64,000 nucleotides of DNA, taken from NCBI GenBank assembly GCA_963664845.1, contig OY761615.1, forward strand, positions 3,596,001 through 3,660,000, written 5' to 3'. The stretch is from CAIYTF01 sp963664845 (GTDB taxonomy: Bacteria; Bacteroidota; Ignavibacteria; Ignavibacteriales; Ignavibacteriaceae). The position numbers and the translations under genes were made by a program. Positions 17,855-27,796 of this stretch are shown in pieces. Under the pieces are notes generated by a model. The model searched no databases. It was given only the letters and a program-made list of their open reading frames with translations, and had not been told where the DNA came from. The first letter of the stretch is position 1, and each line of letters opens with the position of its first letter.

Positions 17855-18240
17855 TATATTTTCCTGGAACCACAAGTTCGCGGTTTTTTTACCGTTATTA
17901 TAGTTAGTCTTCACAGGTATGCAATTAGTGTGCCTGAAATTGTATCATATTATACATAACAGACCGTGTTTACGCTATAAAATTTCTCTGAAATGAAAAT
18001 TAATAATTCTATAAAATTCAAATTGGTTTATAAGTGCGGATACTTGCGTTGTATGAACTTTTGCGGATTGTTAATTAGGCGGGCGTGAATTGTTCGTCGG
18101 TTGTTCCGTTTTGAGGATGGATATGCCAAATTGTTCATGGAGGATAGCTGTGGCTTAAGTCAATTAGGCCACTCACTGAATTCTCCTGTATAATTCGTCA
18201 TAGTGAACCGTGGTTATAGTAATTGTTTTTGAGTGCATCG
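17855..18240. other. Leader region of the hdr-flx operon
   Basis: 386 bp without an ORF. It must contain the operon promoter or lie in a transcript from the dCMP deaminase gene. A TATAAT occurs on the minus strand (17947-17957 area) but no matching -35 or Bacteroidota-type pair was found. No riboswitch recognised. Confidence 0.4.
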
Positions 18241-18747
18241 TCAGATTTTTTTTGCGGAACCGTATGTTTCCAGGTCGTAATCAATTTGAATCTCAGGCAT
18301 GGCCATGCGGCGCAGCTTAACCCCGCTCGATATAAAGAATTCCTCTGCCAGTGTATCATGAAACTCCGAGAATATTATGACCTCGCGAATTCCCGCGGCG
18401 ATCAGGGATTTTGCACAATTGGTACATGGCATTGTTGTAACATAGGCAATGGCATCTTTGGTGCTCACACCATGAGAGGAGCATTGGAGGATGGCATTCA
18501 TCTCTGCGTGAATGGTTCGTATGCAATGATTGTCAACAATTCTGCAACCAACATCTTCGCAATGTGGTTCTCCGGGTACAGAACCGTTATACCCCGTGGA
18601 AAGTATCTGCTTATCACGAACCAGCACGCAACCGCAATGCATGCGCGGACAGGTGGCCCGTTCGGAAACAAGCATAGCTACCTTTAAAAAATAATCATCC
18701 CATGACGGACGTTTGTTTGTTTGTTCGGCTTTTTTCTGTTGGCTCAT
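18241..18747 (-). CDS. dCMP deaminase family protein
   Basis: 168 aa. HAEMNAI (catalytic His-Ala-Glu) and PCTNCAKSL (zinc cysteines) define the cytidine/deoxycytidylate deaminase fold; the extra GEPHCEDVGC region with CIRTIH belongs to the dCMP deaminase (ComEB-like) branch with a second zinc site. It converts dCMP to dUMP for thymidylate synthesis. Transcribed away from kdsC across a 166-bp gap. Confidence 0.93.
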   Translation of the reverse strand: MSQQKKAEQTNKRPSWDDYFLKVAMLVSERATCPRMHCGCVLVRDKQILSTGYNGSVPGEPHCEDVGCRIVDNHCIRTIHAEMNAILQCSSHGVSTKDAIAYVTTMPCTNCAKSLIAAGIREVIIFSEFHDTLAEEFFISSGVKLRRMAMPEIQIDYDLETYGSAKKI

Positions 18748-18913
18748 GCTGCTGTATGTTTTGAGTGTTTATTTGAGATAGTTGACAGAACGCAAAATAT
18801 AACAAATATTTCGTATTCACAATATTCCCTGTCCGCCGGAAAAAGGCTATATTTATATAATAAATATAGTGTTTTGTGGGGTATCTCCCCTGAATCTAAT
18901 GATTGGAAAGCTC

Positions 18914-19453
18914 ATGAGCGAAAAAAGTTCAAAAAAAGTGAACCTTAAAAAAAAACTGCAAAAAATTAAAGTCTTGTTGACCGATGTCGACGGGGTACTG
19001 ACCGACGAAGGAATGTATTATACTGAAAATGGCGCGGCAATGAAAAGATTCAATGTGAAAGACGGCATGGGAGCCTCGTTGCTCAGGGCTGCCGGATACT
19101 CATTGGGTATGATCACCTCCGATGTTTCACTCATCAACCGCGCCCGGGGTGAAAAAATGAAAATGGAACATATCGTTATCGGATCGTATGAAAAATTGAA
19201 CGAAGCTAAAAAAATATGCGCCGAACGCGGATGGACCCTGGAAAATGTCGCTTTTATTGGTGATGATGTCAATGACCTCGATCTCCTTATGGAGGCTGGA
19301 TTCAGTGCAGCCCCTAAAAATGCCGTCCCCCAGGTAAAAAAAGTGGTTGATTATATCTGTGAAAGAAAAGGTGGCGACGGGGCCTATCGGGAAATTGCGG
19401 AAATGCTGCTTGCCATGAAACCTAAGGTAGACGTCATTATTCAGACTCCATAA
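18914..19453 (+). CDS. kdsC: KdsC-type 3-deoxy-manno-octulosonate-8-phosphate phosphatase
   Basis: 179 aa from ATG 18914 (GGAAAG four bases upstream); the frame extends to a GTG at 18869. HAD motif I is TDVDGVLTDEGMYY, motif II SDVS region (MITSDVSLI), motif IV IGDDVNDLDLL. The GVLTD spacing and length are those of KdsC, which dephosphorylates KDO-8-phosphate in lipopolysaccharide synthesis; a sugar-phosphatase role on a related nonulosonate is possible. A rather lysine-rich N-terminus (KKVNLKKKLQKIK) is unusual. Confidence 0.88.
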   Translation: MSEKSSKKVNLKKKLQKIKVLLTDVDGVLTDEGMYYTENGAAMKRFNVKDGMGASLLRAAGYSLGMITSDVSLINRARGEKMKMEHIVIGSYEKLNEAKKICAERGWTLENVAFIGDDVNDLDLLMEAGFSAAPKNAVPQVKKVVDYICERKGGDGAYREIAEMLLAMKPKVDVIIQTP

Positions 19454-19770
19454 TCAACAAGACCCGATTTGCAATTGGTGCCGGCATTGAAGGTGCCTTA
19501 CCCTGGTTAACGGGGTATATCGGTTCCTGAGCAATAATAAGGGGAATATTTTGCCGTTCCCTCTTTAGTTTTGTGGCTGCCTGGATCAATTAGTATATAA
19601 AAGGTTGCCCTTTGATCCTGTTATGGGCGAATTTGATGACTTTCCCGGTTCGAAAGCAAATTCTGGCCGCTTTTATTTTGGCCGGTGGAAATTATTTGGG
19701 GAGGCAAAAAATTCCAATTTTATTGTAAATTACGTTTTAATATTTTTTCACATTTACACCGCGAATACAA
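19454..19770. other. Intergenic region before the surface-polysaccharide genes
   Basis: 317 bp, no ORF. AT-rich toward the right end; probably the promoter of the gene at 19771. No terminator hairpin with a T run was seen. Confidence 0.35.
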
Positions 19771-20502
19771 ATGAAAAGGCTTTTCATATTTCTGACAATT
19801 GTGGTTTTGTGTGGCGTGTCCAATGCCCAGGAAAAAAAGTTTTTTGATTCTCCGTTTGGGCTCGGTGGCGGATTCTTGCCCTCATGGATCGTTCCGGACT
19901 TTTCTCCCATTAACGCAAAACTGGCCGGATTGGGAACTTCAGACTTTTCCTCCGGTGGATTTTTTGCAACCGGTGGCGCTGGCTATGTTTATGTTGGATT
20001 TATTCCAGGGTTGCGGATTGGCGGACTTGGAATCGGTGGGTCCACAAAACAAACCGGTGTTGTTGGTGCATACAAAACTGAGGTTACGTATAACGCAAAT
20101 TTTGGCGGCTTTACTGCTGAATATACATTGCCTTATTTTCGTAAGGTCGCCGTATCAGTCGGCGCAATAATTGGTGCCGGTACTACGTCGCTGCAGGTCT
20201 CAAGATCCCAGGGAAATTTTTCCTGGAATGATATCTGGGCTGAAACTCCTGGTGCAGCACCCGCAAACAACAGTTTTTCCAGGAATATAAAAAACACTTA
20301 TTTTATGATTGCTCCAACAATCAATGTTGACATCCCGGTGCATCGGCTCATTGCACTTCGGGTCGGTGCCGGATATTCCCTGGCGCTCTCAAACAAATGG
20401 GAGTTGGAAAATGAACAGGAAGTACTTTCTGTTCCGAATGATGTGAAAAGTGGTGGACTATTTATCTCCACTGGTATTTTTATCGGATTTTTTTCTTACT
20501 AA
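19771..20502 (+). CDS. Outer-membrane beta-barrel protein, unknown
   Basis: 243 aa. Signal peptide MKRLFIFLTIVVLCGVSNAQ, then alternating hydrophobic, Gly-rich strands (RIGGLGIGG, TYNANFGGFTAEYTLPY, LIALRVGAGYSLAL) ending in an aromatic-rich strand IFIGFFSY. This is the pattern of a small eight- to ten-stranded barrel. It is 9 bp upstream of rfbB, so likely part of the same transcript as polysaccharide genes. Family not identified. Confidence 0.75.
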   Translation: MKRLFIFLTIVVLCGVSNAQEKKFFDSPFGLGGGFLPSWIVPDFSPINAKLAGLGTSDFSSGGFFATGGAGYVYVGFIPGLRIGGLGIGGSTKQTGVVGAYKTEVTYNANFGGFTAEYTLPYFRKVAVSVGAIIGAGTTSLQVSRSQGNFSWNDIWAETPGAAPANNSFSRNIKNTYFMIAPTINVDIPVHRLIALRVGAGYSLALSNKWELENEQEVLSVPNDVKSGGLFISTGIFIGFFSY

Positions 20503-20511
20503 AAGGACTAT

Positions 20512-21525
20512 ATGAAACGAATATTGGTTACCGGCGGTGCCGGTTTTATTGGCAGCAATTATGTCAATCATATTCTTAAAGAACGTGATGATTATTTTAT
20601 TGTTAATCTTGACAAACTGACCTATGCAGGAAATCTTGCCAATTTGGCTGCTCTGGAGCATGAACCACGCCATGTGTTTGTTAAGGGTGATATACGAAAC
20701 CGGGACTTGGTTACTTATCTTTTCCAGAAATATGAGATCACCCATGTAATTAATTTTGCTGCCGAATCTCATGTTGACCGCAGTATTACGGGATCGTTTG
20801 ATTTTTATCAAACAAACGTCCTCGGAACTAACGTCTTGTTGGAAACAGCACGACGTTTTGAAGTGAAGAAATTTTTGCAAATCTCGACGGATGAGGTCTA
20901 CGGCAGCCTGGGTAACACTGGGCTTTTTACTGAGACAACACCACTTTCACCCAACAGCCCCTATTCATCTTCTAAGGCGGCATCGGATATGATGGTCTCG
21001 GCCTTCTATCACACCTATGGAATGCCGGTGGTTATTACCCGCTGCTCAAATAATTATGGCCCTTTCCAATTCCCGGAAAAGTTGATCCCGCTAATGATAC
21101 TGAATGCTCTGAATGATAAACAACTTCCCGTTTATGGCGATGGTATGAATGTGAGAGATTGGATCTACGTTATTGACCATAACAAGGCAATCAATCTTGT
21201 CTTCGAAGAGGGACGTATTGGCGAAGTCTATAATATCGGCGCCAGTAACGAGATGCCCAATATCGAAATAGTGAAATTAATTCTGCAAAAATTGGGTAAG
21301 CCGGAATCTCTCATCAAATATGTGACTGATCGCCTGGGTCATGACCGGCGTTATGCCATCGATTCGTCTAAAATTCAAAACGAACTTGGTTGGAAACCGG
21401 AATTCAATTTTGAAGAAGCAATTGAAGTTACCGTTCAGTGGTATTTGAAGAACCCGGAATGGTGGAAAAATATTCTGTCTGGGGCCTATCAACAATATTA
21501 TGAAACTCAATACGGGAAACGGTAA
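20512..21525 (+). CDS. rfbB: dTDP-glucose 4,6-dehydratase
   Basis: 337 aa extended short-chain dehydrogenase. GGAGFIGSNYV binds NAD; AAESHVDRSI, STDEVYGSL and YSSSKAASD (catalytic Tyr and Lys) are characteristic of RfbB, as is RDWIYVIDHNKAI. It makes dTDP-4-keto-6-deoxyglucose, precursor of rhamnose and other deoxysugars. AAAGGA stands 6 bases before the ATG. The other dTDP-rhamnose genes are not in the window. Confidence 0.96.
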   Translation: MKRILVTGGAGFIGSNYVNHILKERDDYFIVNLDKLTYAGNLANLAALEHEPRHVFVKGDIRNRDLVTYLFQKYEITHVINFAAESHVDRSITGSFDFYQTNVLGTNVLLETARRFEVKKFLQISTDEVYGSLGNTGLFTETTPLSPNSPYSSSKAASDMMVSAFYHTYGMPVVITRCSNNYGPFQFPEKLIPLMILNALNDKQLPVYGDGMNVRDWIYVIDHNKAINLVFEEGRIGEVYNIGASNEMPNIEIVKLILQKLGKPESLIKYVTDRLGHDRRYAIDSSKIQNELGWKPEFNFEEAIEVTVQWYLKNPEWWKNILSGAYQQYYETQYGKR

Positions 21526-21533
21526 CTGGTTTT

Positions 21534-22955
21534 ATGTATAACAGAACATCTAAAACTATGAGTAAAGCGACGTTCATTTTCAACGCTAAATTTTTCCTTT
21601 TGTTCCTGTTTATGTCGCTTAGCGCGGACAGTTGGGCACAAAACACGCAATCTGCTTCAGCACAGCTTTCCAGCGTCAGCGGTATCGCAGTCACCATTGG
21701 TGGATATGCGCCTTTTACCGGAACTTTTACCGTACTGCCCTTTGAACGGGTAGATCAACTGGTCACCAGGGTCTTTGATAAGACGGTTTATCCTTTACGG
21801 GATATTGTTCTTAAACGGAAGTCAGGGGAAACGATCAAAGTTGACCTCTCTCTCTTCAGATCCAACGCCGATTTTTCCATGAATCCGGTCCTTAAAAATG
21901 AAGATGTTCTTATTTTCCCTTGGGTTAATCTTGATTACAGCTTTTTTAACATTTCCGGGGCGGTTAAGATACCTGGTCGCTATCAATTTGTTGATGGTGA
22001 TCATCTTGCTGACATTTTACAGATCGCTGGTGGCCTCAATCCCGCATACGAAAATGTTCATGCAGTGGAAATATCCCGGCTGTCCTATGATGGTTTAAAA
22101 GAAGAAGTTATTAAAACGGAGATAAAGGACAATCCGGAAATTCGCAGGGGCGACAGGGTTAGAATTGTTGCTGACGAGACCTACCGTCGGAATTTCGGTA
22201 CATATATATTTGGTGAAGTAAAACGTCCCGGCTTTGTGCCGGTTACCAAAGAGAATAATTCGCTTTCCTCCATTCTTGAAAAAGCCGGGGGCCTGATGGA
22301 ATCCGCTGACAATGAAAAAGCAATAATCTATAACAGCAGTGATCTGTCAGCTATATATATTGACCGGCAATATAATCTGGGTGGGGATCAGGCCGGACAA
22401 ATTCAAAAGACAAATGTCCTCGATCAAATAAACCGTATTGAAAATAGCCTGTTCTTGAGAATGAGCAATCTCGCTGATGAAGATACCAGCTATTTCAATA
22501 TTGAAACCAGACTCAGGACGTTATTTAGCCAATCCAGGATCAACATTACGAACTTCCGGGATACCAATTCAGAGGCCGCTCATTATTATGTCAAATTGGG
22601 AGATTATGTCTATATACCCCCAAAAGAAAAATTTGTTCATGTTTTTGGACAGGTGAGCAAACCGGGTGACGTTGCTTTTACCAAAGGGCTAAGCTATCGT
22701 TATTATGTCGAACGGTGTGGCGGGTATTCCGAACTTGCAAAAAAGGAAGTCATGATCATTACCGGAGATACCCATGAATGGATTTCAGTGGAAGACATAG
22801 ATGCCACAGCAAAATTGAAACCGGGGGATTTTCTCTTTATACCCAAAAAAGCGATTCATGGGCTTCCGTATTATATAGATCTGGCTGCTAAGTATTCAAC
22901 AATTGTTGGAGCCATTGCAACAACTGCTCTGCTAATTGTCCAGATAACTAAATAA
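21534..22955 (+). CDS. SLBB-domain polysaccharide export protein
   Basis: 473 aa, signal peptide to about residue 36. Several SLBB/soluble-ligand-binding beta-grasp segments follow: FFNISGAVKIPGRYQFVDG near 140, YIFGEVKRPGFVPV near 225, VHVFGQVSKPGDVAFTKG near 365. The chain ends with a hydrophobic helix (YSTIVGAIATTALLIVQ), as in Wza-like outer-membrane exporters. Role: passage of capsular or exopolysaccharide. Start could also be the ATG at 21558; neither has a good ribosome site. 8 bp after rfbB. Confidence 0.88.
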   Translation: MYNRTSKTMSKATFIFNAKFFLLFLFMSLSADSWAQNTQSASAQLSSVSGIAVTIGGYAPFTGTFTVLPFERVDQLVTRVFDKTVYPLRDIVLKRKSGETIKVDLSLFRSNADFSMNPVLKNEDVLIFPWVNLDYSFFNISGAVKIPGRYQFVDGDHLADILQIAGGLNPAYENVHAVEISRLSYDGLKEEVIKTEIKDNPEIRRGDRVRIVADETYRRNFGTYIFGEVKRPGFVPVTKENNSLSSILEKAGGLMESADNEKAIIYNSSDLSAIYIDRQYNLGGDQAGQIQKTNVLDQINRIENSLFLRMSNLADEDTSYFNIETRLRTLFSQSRINITNFRDTNSEAAHYYVKLGDYVYIPPKEKFVHVFGQVSKPGDVAFTKGLSYRYYVERCGGYSELAKKEVMIITGDTHEWISVEDIDATAKLKPGDFLFIPKKAIHGLPYYIDLAAKYSTIVGAIATTALLIVQITK

Positions 22956-22978
22956 TAACCACTTAGGAAGTTTCATCT

Positions 22979-24334
22979 ATGATCCCTAAATATAGTGCAT
23001 TCATTTTTTTAACGGTCTGTTGTATGGTAGGTCTTTTCTCAAGCTTGTTTGCCCAACCGGTTCGTGGCATCGCTCCACCGGAATGGAGTAAAAATTGCTC
23101 TATATATGAAGTTAACTTAAGGCAGTACACACCCGGCGGCACGATAAAGGAATTTATGACCCATTTGCCTCGCCTGAAAGCTATGGGCGTCGGCATTCTC
23201 TGGCTTATGCCCATTAATCCGATTGGCGAGGTGAACCGGAAGGGAACCCTGGGAAGTTACTATTCAGTCAAAGATTATTATGGACTCAACCCGGAACTTG
23301 GCACAAAAGCAGATTTTGCAGAGCTGGTAAAAACAGTGCACAAAATGGGAATGCACCTCATTATTGACTGGGTAGCCAATCACACCGCGTGGGATAACGA
23401 ACTGGCCAAAACGAACCCGGAGTATTTCAGGAAAGACAGCGCAGGACATTTCGCCCCTCCGGTTCCCGATTGGAAGGATGTTATTGCGCTTAACTATGAG
23501 AATAAAGATCTTTGGAACTACATGGCCGGTGCCCTTGAATATTGGATCAAAGAATTTGATATCGACGGCTATCGTTGCGATGTTGCTGGAATGGTACCCA
23601 CTCCGTTTTGGCAGTACACCCGCCCGCGTCTTGAAAAAGTGAAAAATGTCTTCATGCTTGCAGAATGGGAAGATCCAAAGTTGCACGAAAATGCATTCGA
23701 TATGACCTATAGCTGGACGATGATGAAGCTTATGATTGATGTGGCGCAGGCAAAAGCAAAACCTTTCGCCATTATCGACTCTATTAAAAGCGACTTGAAG
23801 AGTTTCCCCAAAACGGCGTACCGGATGCGTTTCACTACAAACCACGATGAAAACAGTTGGAACGGAACATCAACAGAACGGTTTGGAAAAGCTGTTGATG
23901 CCGCCAATGTTATTGCCGCCACAATGCCTGGGATGTTCCTGGTTTACAGTGGTCAGGAAGCCGGCGAGAAGAAACGTCTCGATTTTTTTGAAAGAGATCC
24001 CATTGTTTGGGATGAACATCCAAACGCAGCTTTGTTCACGAAGCTAATTGCATTAAAAAAACAAAATAAATCTCTCTGGAATGGCAAATATGGCGGTGAA
24101 TTTATTCCATTGACTGATTCTGCCACCGGACTTATCGGGTTTCAACGGCGTATGGCTGGAAATTCTGTTGTGGTTTTTGCGAACATGACAGACAAAGAAC
24201 AAACCGCTTCGATAAATAATTCTTCCCTTAAGGGAACTTTGAAAAACTATTTTAACGGTCAAAAAAAATCCAACAAGGGCCGGCTTGATGTTTCATTGAA
24301 GCCGTATGAATACCAGGTTTGGGTGAAAGAATAG
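22979..24334 (+). CDS. Secreted alpha-amylase family protein (GH13)
   Basis: 451 aa. Signal peptide ending near LFAQP. GH13 regions in order: DWVANHTAWD (region I), GYRCDVAG with nucleophile Asp (II), LAEWED with acid/base Glu (III), TNHDENSW (IV). It hydrolyses or rearranges alpha-1,4-glucans, probably in the periplasm. TAGGAAG precedes the ATG. The gene sits between the polysaccharide exporter and gatB; only 8 bp separate its stop from the gatB ATG. Confidence 0.93.
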   Translation: MIPKYSAFIFLTVCCMVGLFSSLFAQPVRGIAPPEWSKNCSIYEVNLRQYTPGGTIKEFMTHLPRLKAMGVGILWLMPINPIGEVNRKGTLGSYYSVKDYYGLNPELGTKADFAELVKTVHKMGMHLIIDWVANHTAWDNELAKTNPEYFRKDSAGHFAPPVPDWKDVIALNYENKDLWNYMAGALEYWIKEFDIDGYRCDVAGMVPTPFWQYTRPRLEKVKNVFMLAEWEDPKLHENAFDMTYSWTMMKLMIDVAQAKAKPFAIIDSIKSDLKSFPKTAYRMRFTTNHDENSWNGTSTERFGKAVDAANVIAATMPGMFLVYSGQEAGEKKRLDFFERDPIVWDEHPNAALFTKLIALKKQNKSLWNGKYGGEFIPLTDSATGLIGFQRRMAGNSVVVFANMTDKEQTASINNSSLKGTLKNYFNGQKKSNKGRLDVSLKPYEYQVWVKE

Positions 24335-24342
24335 CAGAGATC

Positions 24343-25776
24343 ATGGCAACATCCTATGAGAGTGTGATTGGACTTGAAGTCCATGCGCAACTTATTACCG
24401 ATACCAAAATATTTTGTGGATGCTCAACTAAGTTTGGTTCTAACCCGAATTCAAATGTTTGCCCCATTTGTCTGGGGCATCCGGGTGTGTTGCCTAAGCT
24501 AAACTATAAGGTGGTTGAATTCGCCATCAGAATGGGCCTGGCAACCAATTGTACCATAAGTCCACGCTCCATATGTGCGAGAAAAAACTATTTCTATCCT
24601 GATTTGCCCAAAGGCTATCAGATTTCGCAATATGACAAGCCCCTGTGCGAAAACGGCCACATTATCGTCTACCCCAAAAACGGCATTCCCAAGAAAATCC
24701 GTATCCTGAGAATTCACATTGAAGAGGATGCCGGAAAGTCAATTCACGATCAGGGAGAAGATACGCTCATCGATGTTAACCGTTGTGGGGTTCCATTAAT
24801 TGAAATTGTTACTGAACCGGATCTCTCCACTGCTGAAGAGGCGGGCTTGTATCTGGCAAAAATTAGGCAAATTGTACAATACCTGGAAATATGTGACGGT
24901 AATATGGAAGAAGGCTCTTTGCGATGCGATGCAAACATTTCCATTCGTCCGGCCGGTACAATTCCGCTTGGCACCAAAACCGAAGTGAAGAATATGAATT
25001 CATTCCGGAATGTGGAAAAGGCCATAGCGTTTGAAATCGGACGTCAGAAAGAACTGCTGGAAGACGGACATAAAGTTGTTCAGCAAACGTTGTTGTGGAA
25101 TGCCGACGATAACGAGGCTATCCCCATGCGTGGTAAGGAACAGGCGCACGATTATCGCTATTTCCCCGATCCTGATTTACTGCCCATATTGGTTTCACAG
25201 GATATGATTGAGGAGATTAGGGCGGGTTTGCCGGAACTTCCTGAGGCCAGAGCAGAACGATTTAAAACGCAGTACAACCTTCCGGAATTTGATGCGGACG
25301 TCCTGACACAAGCCAAGGACATTGCACAATACTTCGAAGACGTTGCAGCTCTTGTCTCTGACCCGAAACTTGCCAGCAATTGGGTCATGGGAGACGTCCA
25401 GCGGATTCTCAATGAACGGAAAATAACCATCCGCCAGTTCCCCATTACTGCTCAAAACATGGGAAAACTCATCAGCCTGATTGAAAAAAACACTATTAGC
25501 GGTAAAATAGCCAAGGATGTGTTCGCAATTCTTCTGGAAGAGCAAAAAGATCCGGAACTTATCGTCCGTGAAAAGAATCTAATTCAAATAACCGATGAGT
25601 CTGTACTAAGACAACTGATACTTGAGCTGACCGCAAAATTCCCTGAGGAAGTGCAACAGTACAGAGACGGAAAAGAAAAAGTATTCGGTTTCTTTGTTGG
25701 ACAGGTAATGAAAGAATCAAAGGGCAAAGCAAATCCACAGGTGGTAAACACTCTGCTGCGTGAGTTGCTTAAATAA
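24343..25776 (+). CDS. gatB: Asp-tRNA(Asn)/Glu-tRNA(Gln) amidotransferase subunit B
   Basis: 477 aa from ATG 24343 (an in-frame TTG at 24319 lies inside the amylase gene). VIGLEVHAQL, CPICLGHPGVLP, RKNYFYPDLPKGYQISQYD and HDYRYFPDPDLLP are classic GatB blocks; C-terminal YqeY-like tail present. It activates and transamidates misacylated Glu-tRNA(Gln) or Asp-tRNA(Asn), so this organism likely uses the indirect route for at least one of them. gatA and gatC are not in this window. Confidence 0.97.
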   Translation: MATSYESVIGLEVHAQLITDTKIFCGCSTKFGSNPNSNVCPICLGHPGVLPKLNYKVVEFAIRMGLATNCTISPRSICARKNYFYPDLPKGYQISQYDKPLCENGHIIVYPKNGIPKKIRILRIHIEEDAGKSIHDQGEDTLIDVNRCGVPLIEIVTEPDLSTAEEAGLYLAKIRQIVQYLEICDGNMEEGSLRCDANISIRPAGTIPLGTKTEVKNMNSFRNVEKAIAFEIGRQKELLEDGHKVVQQTLLWNADDNEAIPMRGKEQAHDYRYFPDPDLLPILVSQDMIEEIRAGLPELPEARAERFKTQYNLPEFDADVLTQAKDIAQYFEDVAALVSDPKLASNWVMGDVQRILNERKITIRQFPITAQNMGKLISLIEKNTISGKIAKDVFAILLEEQKDPELIVREKNLIQITDESVLRQLILELTAKFPEEVQQYRDGKEKVFGFFVGQVMKESKGKANPQVVNTLLRELLK

Positions 25777-25823
25777 TATTTTAGACTTTAATTAACCATT
25801 TTTTAAGAGAGAACTAGTGTTCC

Positions 25824-26771
25824 ATGGCGCTATCTAACGAAGCTATAAAATCAAAATTTAAAAAATTCCTGGGAATAAAAACCGAAGAAGAACTTAAACA
25901 TGAGAAAACTTCAAAGGAGAAGGCAATTGATTTTGTTAAATCCTTTGGTTCTGCCCTTTTGGCAGCCTTGTTTATTATAACATTTATTATCCAGAATACC
26001 CGTATCCCGACGCCTTCTATGACAGACACTATTCTGGTGGGTGATTTTGTTCTGGTGAATAAATTTATTTACGGGTCATCTTCACCGCGTTATATTCCGT
26101 TCACTGAAGTGGCGCTTCCCTTTTTTACACTTCCTTCAGTTCGTGAACCCAGAAGAGAAGATATTGTCGTGTTTGAATATCCGGGGAAAAGGGATGAACT
26201 GAAGCCGGAAGCTCTGAACGTTAATTATGTTAAGCGCTTGAAAGGCTTGCCCGGCGATACTCTCGAAATCAGGGATAAAGTTGTTTACGTGAATGGTAAG
26301 GAGTCCTGGATTCCGCCCTATATCCAATATAGCGGTGGGTGTTTACCCAAAGGATTGGAACAACCGGATATTTTCCCATATGGAAGACCCTGGAATAAAG
26401 ATAATTATGGTCCCTTGGTCATTCCGCGAAAAGGGCAGGTGGTAAAACTTACACGCGAAAATGTGGAAGAGTGGCGAACCATTATTGACAGAGAATACGG
26501 AGAACGTGTTGTTGGTGAAAAGGATGGAAAGATCACCATTAAAGATGTTCCTGTTGATTCCTATACCCTGACAAAAGATTATTACTTTATGATGGGAGAT
26601 AATCGCGACGACAGCTATGACAGCCGCTTTTGGGGAGTTGTACCTCGTGATTTGATTGTTGGCCAGGCGTTTATGAGCTTATTTTCCTGGGACCGGGAAA
26701 TACCATTCAGCCACCCCATTGATTTGCTGTTATCGGTTCGGCCTGATAGAATATTAAAAGTTTTGAAGTGA
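25824..26771 (+). CDS. lepB: Signal peptidase I
   Basis: 315 aa, longer than typical. One N-terminal transmembrane helix (about 36-55), then RIPTPSMTDTILVGDFVLV with catalytic Ser, YVKRLKGLPGD with catalytic Lys, and GDNRDDSYDSRFWG (box E). It removes signal peptides at the periplasmic face of the inner membrane. A roughly 60-residue insert between boxes D and E (IQYSGGCLPKGLEQPDIFPY and onward) accounts for the extra length, as often in Bacteroidota relatives. Confidence 0.96.
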   Translation: MALSNEAIKSKFKKFLGIKTEEELKHEKTSKEKAIDFVKSFGSALLAALFIITFIIQNTRIPTPSMTDTILVGDFVLVNKFIYGSSSPRYIPFTEVALPFFTLPSVREPRREDIVVFEYPGKRDELKPEALNVNYVKRLKGLPGDTLEIRDKVVYVNGKESWIPPYIQYSGGCLPKGLEQPDIFPYGRPWNKDNYGPLVIPRKGQVVKLTRENVEEWRTIIDREYGERVVGEKDGKITIKDVPVDSYTLTKDYYFMMGDNRDDSYDSRFWGVVPRDLIVGQAFMSLFSWDREIPFSHPIDLLLSVRPDRILKVLK

Positions 26772-26870
26772 TTCTTTCTTTTAACATAACTTTTGCAACA
26801 GCCATTATGCAAAGCATACTTTTGGGAATGAGAACCTATGGCCGGAGCATTTCAGGCAATTATCACCCGT

Positions 26871-26900
26871 CCGGATGGAAATAAATTATACTCCATCCGG
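26871..26900. other. Perfect inverted repeat upstream of moaC
   Basis: CCGGATGGA (26871-26879) pairs with TCCATCCGG (26892-26900) around a 12-nt AT-rich loop. No T run, so either a factor-independent stop without U tract for lepB, a protein site, or a leader structure of moaC, which starts 38 bp later. Confidence 0.5.
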
Positions 26901-26938
26901 CATGTCACCAGAGCAAGAACAAATTTTTTGGAGATAGC

Positions 26939-27415
26939 ATGGAATTGTCACACGTAAATGCCGGAGGAAAAGCAGCGATGGTTGATGTTTCCGGAAAAGA
27001 GGCAACTGTGCGTGTTGCATCTGCCTCGGCAAAAGTTTTGCTCACACCACATCTCATCGCATTAATTGAAAAAAACGAAATTGCCAAAGGTGATGTGCTG
27101 GCAGTTGCCCGCATTGCCGGCATTCAGGCTGCAAAAAAAACTTCAGAATTAATACCTCTCTGCCATAATATTTTTATCTCCTCAGTTACTATTGATTTTA
27201 CCATTGACAAAGACTCGGCATCCGTTCTCATAACTTCTACGGCAAAAACAGATGCTGTTACCGGAATTGAGATGGAGGCTCTCACTGCGGTTACTATAGC
27301 CGCCTTAACAATATATGATATGTGCAAGGCGGTTGAAAAATCTATTGGTATTCAGGATATCCGTTTGCTCTCAAAGAGCGGTGGAAAAAGTGGTGATTAT
27401 GTGGCAAGCGTGTAA
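26939..27415 (+). CDS. moaC: Cyclic pyranopterin monophosphate synthase MoaC
   Basis: 158 aa. LIPLCHNIFISSV, TGIEMEALTAVTIAALTIYDMCKA (split: TGIEMEALTAV, AALTIYDMCKA) and the C-terminal LLSKSGGKSGDY are MoaC hallmarks; His and Lys active-site residues present. It converts 8-oxo-dihydroneopterin triphosphate derivative to cPMP in molybdenum-cofactor synthesis. GGAG precedes the ATG by 6 bases. No other moa/moe gene lies nearby. Confidence 0.96.
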   Translation: MELSHVNAGGKAAMVDVSGKEATVRVASASAKVLLTPHLIALIEKNEIAKGDVLAVARIAGIQAAKKTSELIPLCHNIFISSVTIDFTIDKDSASVLITSTAKTDAVTGIEMEALTAVTIAALTIYDMCKAVEKSIGIQDIRLLSKSGGKSGDYVASV

Positions 27416-27796
27416 AGAAAAAGCCCCGCCACTTTTATTCTTATAATTCAAAACACAAGAATAAATAATTCATCTGTCAAAATGAAATTTTAATAATAAT
27501 AATTTTAATTTAATTCTTTTGAAGTTCAATTTGAATTTCGGAAATTATCATTGATAGTCTTTAGCAATTTTTTGATGAGGCTTAGATGATCCGGTCGTTT
27601 TTCTTTTTAGTAACGTTTCTTTTCGATTTCCTCACTGCGTTGTTCACACCTGACAGATATTATACCATATTTAAAATACAAAGATTTGGAATCCGATTGA
27701 TTATTTGCAATAGTAATCACTAATAGCAATGCCGGTCTTTCGATGACCAAAAGTAAGAATAACTTGTCCTTTTTATTCACATCATATGGAGCAATT
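27416..27796. other. Promoter region of the TonB receptor
   Basis: About 330-380 bp, AT-rich, no ORF of note and no terminator hairpin after moaC. The receptor frame is open from an ATG at 27743. Confidence 0.35.

Noticed and set aside
27124..27327. Antisense frame within moaC
   Set aside because: Shadow of a well-conserved gene on the other strand.
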